NCBI GenBank assembly: GCA_036023115.1
Contig: JAYKKT010000089.1
Location: 7,387,501 to 7,451,500 of the forward strand
Length of the DNA stretch: 64,000 nucleotides
Direction of reading: 5' to 3'
Source: Brasenia schreberi
Taxonomy: Eukaryota > Streptophyta > Magnoliopsida > Nymphaeales > Cabombaceae
Part shown: piece by piece, positions 50,226 through 63,319 of the stretch
How positions within the stretch are numbered: position 1 is the first letter of the stretch
How the letters are laid out: every line of letters starts with the position of its first letter
Made by a program: the position numbers and the translations under genes
Notes under the pieces: generated by a model
What the model was told of the DNA's origin: nothing
Database searches by the model: none
Seen by the model: only the letters and a program-made list of their open reading frames with translations

Positions 50226-51982
50226 AATAGAACTTCATTGAAGAGAAAGAAGGCAAAGAGTAGGCTTCATAAAGCAGTAAACACCATAAAATGGAGATCT
50301 CGTAACATGAAATACAAAAATCAAGCATTACACAAGATAAAATAATTACATCACTAACACAATGACAACTGCCATTCTTGAAAGTCACATCACAAAATGG
50401 ACCGCTCTGTCAACATTTCAAAAACCTTAGGAAGCACAACAGAAACAACCCCTAAACAAGCCATGTTCATTTTCAGCTCAGATGGTTCAATGAAACAACC
50501 CCTAAACATCAGAATTTAGTCAACAACAATCGAAATTATGTATTCCGACTATGTTGGACGGTCGGAATAAACTCAACGTTCAACAGTCGGAATTGGGTTC
50601 TATTGTAGAAGTGATGAATTCAAACTAGGTATAGGTTATTCATATATATATTACCGTTCTAAATGCTCCCGTGCCCTTCTCTAAACACTTATATGATGAT
50701 TCTTCGATCTTATAAGCTCATTTTCTGTGTGATTAAATATCAAAATCTACACTCATAAAGGTTGAAGAAGATGCCGCGTGCGAAGAAAATGAAGAGCTTG
50801 AAGACGACAATTAATGGCGAGTTTGGTGTAGGTTGAACAACTGGTCCTTTCATGAGAAAGGAGCAGTTATCTACTCATAATTGTAACAATCATGTGAGGG
50901 GTCTAGTTGCTTCAATTTGTGCATTGTGACGTTCCGTCCTTTAGCATGCATTAGTTTCTGGTGTTGCTTTATAATGAGCAAGTCAAGCACCCTATTCGCA
51001 TTCATGATATGCATTGAGCGTTTTAATGCCATTCTTTTTTCTATATATTGCACAGTTGCAATTTTGTCGTTTGGGCACTCTATAATGCTTCGATGCAGCA
51101 AACCAGAGTAGTTTTGGCCGTCTATCTTTGTTTGCTGCAAACTGAAAAAGAAGATAGGGTTATGATTGATCGACTGCCGTCGATCATAGGGTGTGTTTGA
51201 TACAAGGTTCAACAGGAACTTGACTTTGATTTCTTGTACCGGGGCTGACCTGTCAATATATGAAGCACAATCTTGTAGGTTTTGTATGCTTAGTAGACAC
51301 TCTTTTAACTAAATAAAGTCCATTGAAACGTGTAAATAAAGTTTTTTGCCATACAGTGACTTAGTCTAATTTGAAAACAACCTTATATTTTTCTATTTTT
51401 TAGCACCATCTTAACTTGGAAAATTTTCAAACAGTGAGTTGTATTAAGTTGCACACAGGAATACTTGGAAGGGAAGCATAACAGAGAAAAAGTCTTAAAG
51501 AAGCAAGAAAGAATAATCACTTAATCCGCTGAGATTCACTACAAACTGTTAAGTGTTAACATCAAAAAGAAAAAGAAGTCCCCAGTTAATGAGGTTCAAT
51601 AATATTAGCTTAAATGTCATGATCTAGCACGAAAACACGTCATTCATGTCATCTCGGGTGGACCATATTACGCTAATATCATATATTAGAAACTTGTACA
51701 AATTGTTTTTGTAGATTATGAAACAATAATGAACAGCTAAATATGTATACTGCATTGTTGTAGCTCATAAGATGGCTTTTTCTCTTTAGATTGGAAAGAA
51801 TTACTGTGTACCTGATCATGTGAAACTGCCTTCCATGTTATCTTTCGGTGACAGTGTTAGTTTGAATTAACTCGATAGATGCTAAAAACCATATGGTACC
51901 ATGATTCCATTTTAAATCACAAGAACCAAATTGATAAATGAGAAAGAAGTTTTTCTTTAGATTTATCGGATTTTGAGAGGGG

Positions 51983-52130
51983 GCCTCCTCAATTCACATA
52001 TCATGAGTGGCTTAACCACAAATGACTATACTAATCACATGCTTCAACTAAAAATTATCACTAAACTTGTTTCGGGGCGAGGCGGCTGCCTCAATTCACA
52101 CATCCCGAATGGCTTAACCACAAGTGATAC
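51983..52130. repeat. Short tandem repeat, period about 100 bp
   Basis: CTCAATTCACATATCATGAG..GGCTTAACCACAAATGA at 51989 recurs as CTCAATTCACACATCCCGAATGGCTTAACCACAAGTGA about 101 bp later. Confidence 0.7.
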
Positions 52131-52880
52131 TCTCACACCCTTTGAATAAAAAATTAGTACTGGACCTGTTCACAGGTTTAGATCGATGGACTTGGCCATA
52201 CACTTTGATTTTATTCCTCGACTAGACCTAGTGCCTGGTCCAATGGTCGCAAACTCGCGATCATATTAATAAGATACTGCTTGCTGTTGCATGCAGGGTG
52301 CCTGCCTGGGTACGGCATGTGGTCTTGGCCTTTCGACTGGGTCATAAACCATGGTCTAGCCTTCGGATCCTATTGTGGGTACAATACAATGTGCAATGTG
52401 ATTAAGATGGTTCACTCAACACCAGAAATTTAATCTTCGAAATTAAGACTGTGTACTAGGTGTCTTAATCAAGAACAGGATTCATAATCAATTCAATATT
52501 TAATCCAGTCAACATGATCGTTACTGAATATATACAATTATGCATAACACAGTTCACCTATATATATATATATACATATATATATCTCGCACACAAAGAG
52601 TCACCAGTCTCATGATTATGGATGAGGCTGGCTTCGAAGGAACGATAAGATGGAAGGTCTTGGGTGTTGGTAGGGCTGGCCTAACCCAGCTTGCCTATTA
52701 CAAACAAGAGACAGAAACACCTTTCTAGTTTTTGGACCCTTCTCATACCACGCTTATTGGTGTTTGATGTCAAATATGCAGTCAATTGGGTTCACTATGG
52801 TTTTTGGTAGAGAAGGGCGAGACAATTAATTGATCTACATAATGGCTGTCCAAATTAAATGTGTTTGTCTTACTTTAACC

Positions 52881-52882
<2 letters not shown>

Positions 52883-52937
<55 letters not shown>

Positions 52938-52960
52938 GTATTATTATTATTATTATTATT
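52883..52960. repeat. (ATT)n microsatellite
   Basis: About 25 ATT units with one GT interruption near 52937. Confidence 0.97.
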
Positions 52961-55900
52961 TTGCCAAAAATTATTATGAAAGTATTATGGTTCAATTAAT
53001 AATCACACATACCTATTATACGTACATTACATTTGGATGATCAACTAGAAGGCTCTTATTACACACAGTGCTCATTATGACATTCAATAATTGAAATCAT
53101 GATTTAATATACTATACCAATCCACTTGCAAACTCATTACTTTATCTATTGCAAGCAGAACCTGTAGTCTATATTGACTCAGGAGGCTATTTATCATATA
53201 TTACACATTAGATAATTATATTGATACTTATATTGGATTATGGTAACCATCTGTTTTTATCACAAATAATACCAGTCATTAATAACACACACAAGGACAC
53301 AAGTACAATAATGCAAATACGTAATAAGATTTCAACATACACACAGGTGGCTACAAATAGTTAGCATAATGTAACAGAAATACCACATCTGGAACACACC
53401 AATGGAGTTCACACATTCCTGTGATAAGATGAAAGGTATGACATATCATTTCATCAGTAATGAATTGCTTATGATCATTAAATCATTAATAAAAAATGTA
53501 ATTAATACATAGTTCTGGTGGATCCGGCATTTCTCATAAGCACTTTAGTATTCTGATGTTTCTTTAGATCCCCTAATGTGGTTCGTACAATTTCATCTAC
53601 ACAATATTATAAACATACGTAACACATTCATCATCATCATCATCAGCAATATAATGTAGTGGCACCCTCTTGAAATCTAAGAAAGTCAAATTCACATATA
53701 CCATATTGACTATATCATTACCACACTGTTCTGCTATGACATCAACACTTGATATATATATATATGATAGTGTGCGACACTTTCATGTGTTAAGGTGACC
53801 AACCTATATTTAGCGGTATTGAGAGTCACCAAGACCGATGATTACATTCGTGCTAACTAAATTAAACCCAGAACATACTCTCAACCATCCTCAGAGAGCG
53901 AAATGTGGAGCATAAAGAAACATTTTTCTCAAGACCTAAAATGTTGCTAACGACGTTCAAAAATCAGATATTCCAAAATTGGTTCACATCTGGCAACGCC
54001 TTGACGTTCGAAGATCCACCCAATTGTCATAATCGGCTGCAAGGTTTCTCTGTTGGCTAAAAAACTAATGATAGGCTTTACCGAAGACCAAGCATAAAGA
54101 AAAAGAAGAATGACTAGGAACATGGGTTTGAGTGACCCATTGGTCCAATATAGCTGAATGGCCTATTACTAATAGCTTCATAGCATGTGTCCAAGTACTG
54201 AATAAACCCAGTGGTAATGAATTTTCATAGTAAGTATTTGATCAGAGAAGTGTTAATAAAGATTGTAGCATATTACCGAATAATTATAGTTTAGACACGA
54301 TCCTAAAATATGAATACCCATTTCAATTTATAAAACCGAAATGGCCCTGCATTTTAAAATCCACGCATAATGAAAAAAAATTAAAGGCACATTTAATGGC
54401 AAACTACAATTCTACAGGAACATCTTAAAATAAATTGATCTTTTTAATGTAATAAAGTGAAAAAATGACAGTATTTTAAGGCATATTCTCTTCCCCCTTT
54501 ATTTTTTAATACCAAGGTATGCCAACTCAACCAAACCAACCTACAGAAATAATGATTTACTCAATTGCAAAATGAATGGCAGAGCAGTGGGCACAAAGTT
54601 TTCGTAGTACATAATCTAGAAACTGGTAGAGCTGTTGAGAGAAGTCTGGGACTGATACAATCTCATCAATGTGTAATGCACAATGGCAAATAATCCTTGG
54701 CGATGAATGGTATAAAAGGAGGGAAATCGTAGAATGCTGAAGCTAAATATAGCTGAGCATTCACATTTCAGCAAGTCGCGGCATAACACAGTAGCATTCA
54801 TCCTTAGTCCTAACAAATTATATCGGTAGGACACACGCTACTATCATCCTAGATGTGTGAATGGCTTGTCATAAACATACCAAATCTGGGGTACGCTTCT
54901 AAGGACAACATTATAGATGTACCATATACATATTGTGTGTTTTTCTAAGTACATACAGACTTATGAAGCAATATTGGTCAGTACAATCGGCCCTTGCTCA
55001 TCAACAAATTTTCTGCTGGACATCATCGTATCTTAGAAGTGTGAATGGGTTAATAAATATAGACAAGGTGTAGCTACGTAGTGCATTTCACCGTGACAAA
55101 AGTAGATATCGAGATAACAATTAATCTAAAATAATTTGGTTGCAAATTATTGTTATTACTTATTTGTAATAAGTTTTTGATCCACCGTTCATTATTATTA
55201 CAACGCCCGTAACCAAGAAACTTCAAACACAGAATTATTATTAAAATGATTTCCATTATTTTTGCAAGTACAAGAAATTACTTATAAAGTGTGTTACCCA
55301 CTTACTGTAACAAAAGACCTGCTTGGTTTTAGTTGTTAAGACATTGATGAACGAGAAAGTCTGCCTTGTGGAGAGGGTAATGCATTTATTTTCCATTCTA
55401 ATGTTGTTTTTGTTCTACTTTCCAGGGATACATAGTTCTTTGAAAAATGTTTTATATATTTTATCCGATCAAACTCTCGATCTCCCTTTTCAGTGACATC
55501 ATTCAAAGCCATGAAGGCAATTCACATTAAATTTAACTTCCTCATATTTTTGGGTTACTTCATTTATTCGAGTGTATCAACCAAAGAAAGTGTCACTTTT
55601 AGCTTCCTCTACCACTATGGCTGTAAAGGAAGGACCCTTTTCTTATGAGAACTGGCCAAAATGTGAGGGGAAAGGAAAATAGGATTTCAACTCGACACTA
55701 AGTGTTAATTGTCTAAAAGTGGGGAGGCTAATTTGAAATTCTAGGATAATGGTTCGGCTTTTTAGTGCAAATTCCCTCCTAGATATGTACATGTGAGTGC
55801 GAATTAGGCTATGGCCTCCTTTTGAAAAAAAAAAAAGTATTAAAGGATGAGTAGATGTGATATTAGGCGTGTTTAATACATGTTTTAGAGGAACTGGATT

Positions 55901-56397
55901 TTGATTTTTGGAAATTATAGTCTCAAGTTATATTATGCATCAAACTCAAAACCCATCAGTAGCGTGAAACTATATTTTTATTCAATTTTATTAAAAGATG
56001 TTAGCATATTGGAGAAGGTGGGCTATATGAATTGAATTCATGAATTTCGCATGAAAAACCAACAGCCATCTTTTCTCATGTATTGTTACCTCATCTTACA
56101 CGAAAACTCGAGTAAATTTTACGAATCAAAGGTAAAATCATGGTTTCACAAAACTATGATTATGATCTCATTTTGATCTAAACCTTCAGGCCTACAGACA
56201 AAGGCCTCTAACAAAACACACCCTAATGACATTGCAAAGATTTGTGAAAGATAATAGTTAGGCTAGCTTTTGACACAAACTTTTAGGTTAAGGGGGAGTG
56301 GATAATTAAAATTGTGATTATTTACTTTACTCTTCTAAGCCCATCAAGGAAGATAGCTATGTACATAGCGTTATCAAATTGTATGAGCTGCTTGTTA

Positions 56398-56409
56398 ATA
56401 TATATATAT

Positions 56410-56440
<31 letters not shown>
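56398..56440. repeat. (TA)n(GA)n microsatellite
   Basis: Short TA run followed by about 15 GA units, roughly 1 kb upstream of the ABCG pseudogene. Confidence 0.9.
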
Positions 56441-56443
<3 letters not shown>

Positions 56444-57065
56444 GTACCAACGAGCTCTAGTTATGAGCTAGCAGGAACTAGCTCAAGAACAGTTCAAATT
56501 CCCAAGTGGGTCTTGCCATCAAGGTTACTTTCTTTTCACTCCAAAAGCTTGACTTGACATATTCTTCTCACCATTCGAAGTAAAATGGAAAACAGAAGCG
56601 TGTGTGAGGTGTATAAAGCCTTAATTCAAAGTGGTTGGGGTTGGGAAACGATCGATCCTCCAAAGTAATGAGTCAACTGTGGTCCTCGGCTCATGGCCAA
56701 CGAGCCGTGGTCTGCACATCTACCTCTACTCAACTCCAAAAATAACCAATTTGTCCATCCAACCATCACGTCTCGAGTTCGAACCACCAACACCACGGCT
56801 TATTTGAGGTTCACTCCGAACCACTGTATATGTATATATACTCAATTCTTCAACATGTACATACACATATACAGTGGCGGATCCACGTTAAGACAAACTG
56901 GAATGATCATCTCACTTAAAAAACAGATAAAAGATTTACAAAATATGATTGAATTCCTAGTTATGATACATACTTCACCCCGCCTTAGATGGTTGAATAG
57001 GCTGTTAACACCACCTCACAAAAAGTTTGAGTCACCACCACTTTATATATACTTACATACTAAGT

Positions 57066-57113
<48 letters not shown>

Positions 57114-57372
57114 TGAATGCCCACGTGTAGTGTTGAGGAAGGAAAGAGTCGACGACTTTGAGGGTGAATTAGTATGAAGGGCGTTAAGGTAAGTTGCGAA
57201 GAAACGCAAGGGTAGAAAGGACCACACGAGCATGGTAAAGGATGATAATATACGGAGCGCGAGAAGTGCAGGAAGAGACGGACGTGACCCACCGTCAACC
57301 AATCGGACGTCAAAGGTATCGTCTCCGTTAAAAACACGATGGTTATTTGAATAACCGCAGTTCTCTCTCAAG

Positions 57373-57380
57373 TATAAATA
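57373..57380 (+). promoter_or_regulatory. TATA box of the ABCG pseudogene
   Basis: TATAAATA lies 62-69 bp upstream of the ATG at 57442, nearly the same spacing as in the intact copy. The core promoter may therefore still drive transcription of a broken gene. Confidence 0.65.
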
Positions 57381-57441
57381 CGACACTTCGCTGCGCTCTT
57401 CAGGTTGCAGTTCGGCGTCCTCCTTTCTCTCTTTCCTCAAA

Positions 57442-58966
57442 ATGAACCGCCTTCCTTCTTTCGAACGCCGGAACAGTTTTCCGGCGAGGACGTTCCCCGT
57501 CCAAGATGCTGGAGACGATTATAACGACTACCTGGAGGCAGCTACCGGCATTGGAAGCAGCCGGCACTCTCAGCCGAAGCTCGGTGAACTCCTCAAACAC
57601 GTCGGAGACACCCAACGCTTGGCAGAACCCTCGCCGGAGCACCGGATTCTTGAGATGCATGAAACGGCGAGAGCGGTTCCATTCTTTCTTTCCTTCACGG
57701 ATCTGACGTATAGCGTCCGGGTCCGCCGGAAAATGCTCGCCGGAGGCTGATCGACCAGCTCGGCCTCCACAACGCCGCCACAACTGTCATCGGCGACGAA
57801 GGCCACCGCGGGTCTCCGGCGGAGAACGCCGCCGTGTCTCCATCGGAATCGACATCATCCACGACCCAATCGTGTTGTTCCTCGACGAACCGACCTCTGG
57901 GCTCGACTCCACCAGCGCCTTCATGGTGGTGAAGGTTCTGCAGCGAATCGCTCAGAGCGGTAGCATCGTGATCATGTCCATACACCAACCCAGCTACCGA
58001 ATCCTCGGCTTATTGGACCGCTTGATCTTCCTGTCCCACGGCCAAACCGTGTACAGCGGCTCTCCGGCGAGCCTCTCGCTCTTCTTCTCCGAGTTCGGCC
58101 ACCCCATACCGGAAAACGAGAACCGCGCCGAGTTCGCACTGGACCTAATCCGCGAACTAGAAGAAGCACCAGATGGTACCACGAGCTTGGTTGAGTTCAA
58201 CAAATCATGGCAGTTGAAGAACAAATCCACTTCCCAAAAAGCCCTCAACGTACCCAAAGTGTCCTTGAAGGACGCCATCAGCGCTAGCATTTCCAGGGGC
58301 AAATTAGTCTCCGGCGCACCCACCAGCAACAACTCTAACATCCTTGAAACGGCGTCGTCTGTACCCGGCTTTGCGAATCCGTTTTGGATCGAGATGGCGG
58401 TTATAGCAAAACGGTCTCTAACAAACTCCCGCCGAATGCCCGAATTATTCGGAATCCGTTTGGGCGCAGTTCTCGTGACTGGAGCGATCTTGGCCACCAT
58501 CTTTTGGCACCTCGACAACTCCCCAAAGGTGTTCAAGAACGGTTAGGGCTCTCGCCTTCGCCATGTCCACCACCTTCTACACCTGCGCCGAAGCCATCCC
58601 GGTTTTCCTCCAAGAGCGTTACATATTCATGAGGGAAACCGCTTACAACGCTTACCGCCGCTCCTCCTACGTGCTCGCCCACTCCATCATCTCCGTTCCT
58701 TCGTTGGTCTTCCTTTCTTTCGCGTTCGCCGCCACCACCTTCTGGGCGGTGGGGCTGGCCGGAGGTATCTCCGGGTTCCTGTTCTACCTCTTCACCATCT
58801 TGGCCTCATTCTGGGCGGGGAGCTCGTTCGTGACGTTCTTATCTGGTATCGTGTCGCACGTGATACTGGGCTTCCCGGTGGTGGTTGCAATCTTGGCCTA
58901 CTTCTTGCTCTTCAGCGGGTTCTTCATCAGCAGGGACAGGATCCCTTCCTACTGGATATGGTTCCA
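57442..58966 (+). pseudogene. ABCG half-transporter pseudogene (tandem paralogue)
   Basis: This is a broken homologue of the gene at 47401-49620, same strand. Damage seen by comparison with that copy: (1) about 390 bp missing at the junction near 57747, removing Walker A and the Q-loop; the frame then meets TGA at 57748. (2) One base lost near 57807, just before the signature motif. (3) Two single-base losses within about 30 bp near 58530-58560, giving a TAG at 58544. (4) Homology stops after WIWFH (58966), so roughly the last 115 residues are gone. Between the breaks the protein is well kept: [34 protein letters not shown] and helices such as [16 protein letters not shown]. The N-terminus (MNRLPSFERRNSF, QPKLGELLKHVGD) is also recognisable. 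With no Walker A it cannot bind ATP properly. Confidence 0.93.
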
Positions 58967-59545
58967 TTCTGTTGTTATTTATTCTAATTTTTGCAAAATT
59001 TCCTGTATTTTTTTTATTAATTTGAGGAGTGGGGAGGAAGTGTTGGTCCGTGGTGTAATTAACACAAATGTGAAAATACATAATTGTGAATCTAAGTATC
59101 TTTCTCAAATAAGTTTCTTCAATATGTTCTTTCAGATCTTATTGATATACTGCGTGAAGTAACATCTTACTTCAATTGTGAAGAGATCATCAGGTTTTGT
59201 GTCTTCGTCTTTGAGTTGCGTGACTTTGTGGGGAGGGATAAATCCAACCGATGTTGCTTTGAGGGTCCAAGTATGTAAATGGAGGAAAGTGACGAGAGGT
59301 TTACGCTGCAAATAAAAGTAGGGATGGAGTTCTGGCTCATAAGTAGGGACCTGACCAAATCCTATCTGAACGGGTGCCTTGCCTTGATTAGGTGCAAGTT
59401 TGGGTTTGGGTATAGAAAAACCCAATACCTTTTACCATATAAGCGATAAGGAATGCCCAGCCCATACTGAACCCGAAAAATCCCCAGAGGTGATCCAAGA
59501 AAAGCTTTATTTCTTGTTAGTCTCGTCAATAAAGAAGAGCTTGTT
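58967..59545. other. Unrelated sequence replacing the ABCG 3' end
   Basis: Right after the WIWFH codons the sequence changes to AT-rich DNA (TTGTTATTTATTCTAATTTT...) with no similarity to the transporter. The missing C-terminus was not found downstream. Either a deletion, an inversion breakpoint or an inserted element lies here. No target duplication was recognised. Confidence 0.5.
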
Positions 59546-59655
59546 TCGCACCGAGAGCATTAACTCAACGACAGCGCTCTAGTGCTGTTGCTGCTGGTGG
59601 GAGTTCGATTCCCAAAAGGTGTATGTGTGTTAGGCCTGGTTAAAAAAAGAAGAAG
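59546..59655 (+). mobile_element. tRNA-derived SINE (family A) with 12-bp TSD
   Basis: AGAGCATTAACTCAACGACA (A-box), GGTGGGAGTTCGATTCCCAA (B-box), AGGTGTATGTGTGTTAGGCC and an A-rich tail TTAAAAAAAGAAG. It is flanked by the perfect 12-bp direct repeat GAAGAGCTTGTT at 59534-59545 and 59656-59667. It lies close downstream of the decayed ABCG copy. Confidence 0.92.
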
Positions 59656-60494
59656 GAAGAGCTTGTTCCGGTGTGTACCATATTGAAATTATGCAAACTA
59701 AATACGCAATGAATGACTGAAAATCACGGCACTGCTTAAAGTGTTATTTACTGCATCTATCTGGATTGGGTTTCAACCTTCAATTAGTGTTGAAAGAATC
59801 TAATTGGGGAGTCGGCCTAGATTAACCGGGTCAATACCGCATTTGGGGTGGTGACCCCGTCGCCCTTTTTCTTCCATTTGCAAAAAAATATGTTTTTTTT
59901 TTTGTTTTTTAATTAGGTTCAATCATCGTTGGGCCTACTTTGGAGTGTTGTCATGGACGTAATTTCAATGGTATTTAAAAGGAATCTATGGTTTAACTAA
60001 ATGTGATGTCGAGTGCATCAGAGAACTCTCACTTCGGTGATTCAATCTGACTGAGCATATCCCAGTTATCATTCTTATTACAGTTTCGATCAAAAGAAGG
60101 CGATGAGACGAGACAGGACAAGTATAGTATTATTGCATCGAAGAAAACATAGGTAAACTAAGTTAGGATTATTACAAAAAGAAAACTAACCTAAACAAAA
60201 AACATTGTAATGTGGTTTATGTCTTTTTGCTTGTACATTACAGTGCTATTTGTAGGTCTTTCTTGAGACGATAATAGTTAAATCCATCCATCTTCATGCA
60301 TACAATTTCAACTTCCAACTCGTCTCATTGATGCTATTTTTGCACTGTAATCTTTGGTGTGATTTATCAGTTGTCACCACTATTATTTCGTGGCTTGAGG
60401 CTCATCTACATCACACTAACAAGTTTCATAAAGACATGGCAAGGACTTACTTTAGAGGTGTTGTCATCACCGTTATTTTATGTCCGCAAAATAT

Positions 60495-60590
60495 TCAGTA
60501 CTGTTTTTTTTCATTTAAAAATTCGAACTCGAGACCTTGCTTAAGGTTAGTGGGACATCCGTCAAGTGTGTTAGATGCATCATGAAAATA
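60495..60590 (-). mobile_element. SINE-B-like fragment
   Basis: The minus strand reads CTAACCTTAAGCAAGGTCTC then GAGTTCGAATTTTT, matching the TTAAGCAAGGTCTCAAGTTCGA block of the copy at 50060. Only the promoter half is recognisable. Confidence 0.5.
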
Positions 60591-60740
60591 TTTACAAATA
60601 GTATGACGGACCGATGGGACTGAATTTCCAGGAAGCTGATCCATAGTCGAAATAGGGACAACCAGTCCAACTAATTGGGTTTCTCATCAGAACAAACTAA
60701 TGGGATTTGGAATCCAATTAAATATGGGATGACACTCAGT

Positions 60741-60902
60741 CAGTGGCGGATCCATACTGTGGCAGGGTGATTGTTTCACTCAAAATTTTAAAAATATGTA
60801 TTTTTGTATTGAAATTTCAAAAGAAATTAAAAGATTTTAAAGCCCATCCCACTCAATCTGAAGTCTGCACACACCCGAAACAAGTTTCTGAATCGGCCAC
60901 TG
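60741..60902. mobile_element. hAT-type MITE (162 bp) with 8-bp TSD
   Basis: Ends read CAGTGGCGGATCCA and, reverse-complemented, CAGTGGCCGATTCA, a terminal inverted repeat with 12 of 14 matches. The perfect 8-bp direct repeat CACTCAGT occupies 60733-60740 and 60903-60910. There is no coding capacity, so it is a non-autonomous element that depends on a hAT transposase. The TIR differs from that of the two large hAT elements in the window, so they are unlikely partners. Confidence 0.9.
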
Positions 60903-63319
60903 CACTCAGTACCTTAAGATTCTACTCTGCGACTGTTCTCACTCCCATGTTTGGCCACAAATTTAATACGAAAGTGGAGAGAAAAGCTGGTTATGTGAAC
61001 CAATTTGTATGCAAATTCTCGACTTAGATATGGGATGATATAATACTGATTGTGAACACTTGATCAGTAAGTACATAGCGGGCATCCATCAAATGATAGA
61101 TTCAAGCGAGCTCGTACTCTTTCTCCAACAGTAACCATTAGACCTAAAACGTTACACCTTTCTTTTTGAGTGATTAAATTTTCTACAATATAACTCGTCA
61201 CCAATAGAAAAGCCAAAACAAAGTTTTTGCCGTTCTAATTTAAACCATTAATCTTTTCTTTTATCGAAGAACCAGACGCAATTTGCATAAGTTCTAAGTA
61301 CAAACTAATTTGCACGCACCAGTGTAGAGAGAGAGAGAGAAAGAGAGAGGTTCCAACTCGGTCTGCATCCAAGCTAGCTGATACCACCACCAGTAAATGT
61401 GAAATGTAACCTGTGGATGAGATCGCATTCATGAAACAATCAAAGATTTGTTATTGCAATTGAATGACTTGGTTACAGAAGCAAAGTTTCCTTTTTCATG
61501 CACGTAATCAGTTTGGTAAGGGAAAATTGAATTCGCTTCATGACAAATATTAATCGGATTCTTATCAATGTTTTATATATGTGTACGACGTGTGTGGTTT
61601 TGACCTTAAGAGTTGAGCGAGGAGCTTTTCCTTTTTGTCCATCTGTTTATTTTTGGTATGGGTACTCCTGTACTGGCGTGCGGCATACTTTGTCAAATGC
61701 TTGAAAAGGAAGAAAAGGGGAAAAATTTTATGACGGTTGCTCAAAAAAAGGGTTTTAATGTGGGTGAGAAGTTGGCTATCTTAATTTTGATCATCTGCCT
61801 TTCAAGATCCAAGAATTAGTCTACCACGATCAACTGATGGATTGGCCAGCTACCCCGCAAACGGATGAACCAACTGCTATAGTATAATATTAGTCACTGC
61901 ACAAGCTAAGTAATCCTTAGTCTATCATCAGGTCCCAGAATAGAATATGTATATATATATACCAAATCATGTTTACCCTTGACATGTCTATTCATTATTT
62001 TTCGGGGACATGAGTATAGTTTAAAAAAATTTAAAGGTATTAAGAAAAAGATAAAAGTAATATTATTAAACTTATGTTTTCAAAAAACAATGATTAAACA
62101 TGAATAAATACTGTCAATATATATATATATAATATGGCTAACTAAGATTTCTCATGTTAACTACAAAATTAAATGAGTACTGCCAATATAAGAATCCATT
62201 TTAAAGAAATGAAAAGTGTTATGGATCGATCATACAAGGGAAGTCAGTGAAATGGGCGATTAAACTAAATCTGTGTGGCCCTTAAACATCTTGGATAGAG
62301 AGAGAGTCGTCAAAGGACAGGTTGTAGCATATTCGCTAATATTCACAGCCTTAGACATCCAACTTGCTAACCTCAAATTGAAGTCTTGTTCGTTCCAAAA
62401 AAAAGAGTTGAAGGTTTGTTGAGCTGATCACTAACCAGGACACCTTCAACTTGGATGACTTTTTCATGTCATAGTTCAAGAAAAATAAAAACCAAAACTA
62501 GATTATTACTAGCCACTTGAGATATTATGATCTAACCAAAGTTTGGCAATCAATAGCTACTTTGAACTATTGAAGGTGTCCTATCATCTTGGGAACTTTC
62601 AGGGTGATTGAAGCAAACTCTTTTTTCGTTATAACGACGCTTACTGTAGGGTCAGCCTAAAAAGTGGTGGCTCCTGCTACTGTAAGGCTCCCACAGGGTG
62701 GCGGCCAAAGTTCGCCCTATACAGGAATTGTGAAGTGAAGTGTCGGTCGGGCTACCTATACCTTGCCCTGATGCAAACTTTAATGGGCCGGGTATGGATT
62801 TGGGTTCTCTTTTTTGAGTAGGTAAAACGGTATGTGTAGTGAAAAAACAGAGCATCTGTGTGTGTGCATGTGTAGACACACAAGTGTTTTATGTGTGTGG
62901 TGGTTCCTGTATTATCACATGATTTGCATTGAAGAGATCCTTTGGCTGCTAAACACTCAGGAGTTTTGACTCCCATCTGTGCTACTTCGGGGTGCTCTTT
63001 TCGTGTTTCAGGTTGCCCGTTTCCAGCTATTTCATGTTCATGCCAGAAACAGGTAAACCCAAGCAGGGCTCGTTTTTTCTATGAAACTTTGGGTGAATAT
63101 GAGCACGGAACTTGTAGTCTTGTGCTCATGTCGGGTTTCGTTGGCATGCTTCAAAGTGCCAGTAAGTTCATGCTTTCAATCGTTTTCAACTTCCCTTATT
63201 CAGAAAAGAAAAGGCTTGCGTAAATTAAGAAGTCCCTTCTCAGTCAAGGTGAGTAAGTGAAGCTGGTAAGGTGGTTATGTCACCGCATTAGAAACTCAAA
63301 TAAGCCATTAATTAACCAA

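Larger units (their letters stand above)
49621..57372. other. Intergenic stretch between the two ABCG copies
   Basis: About 7.7 kb, strongly AT-rich, with no gene I can support. It holds a SINE-B copy (50060-50225), an approximately 100-bp tandem repeat at 51983-52130, an (ATT)n run (52883-52960), a SINE-like tail near 55680-55830, a TA/GA microsatellite (56398-56440), a MITE-like 5' end at 56874 and a TA run (57076-57103). The duplication that made the ABCG pair is not visible outside the genes. Confidence 0.6.

Noticed and set aside
50871..51212. 113-codon minus-strand open frame
   Set aside because: No recognised domain, no splice or promoter context, AT-rich composition like the surrounding DNA; probably chance.
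56874..57050. Second full MITE copy of the CAGTGGCGGATCC family
   Set aside because: The left end is clear, but the right end (around CACCACCACT) is degenerate and no 8-bp TSD is visible, so the boundaries cannot be supported.
62942..63223. 93-codon open frame with Cys residues
   Set aside because: No family resemblance, no clear exon-intron context; not enough to call a gene.
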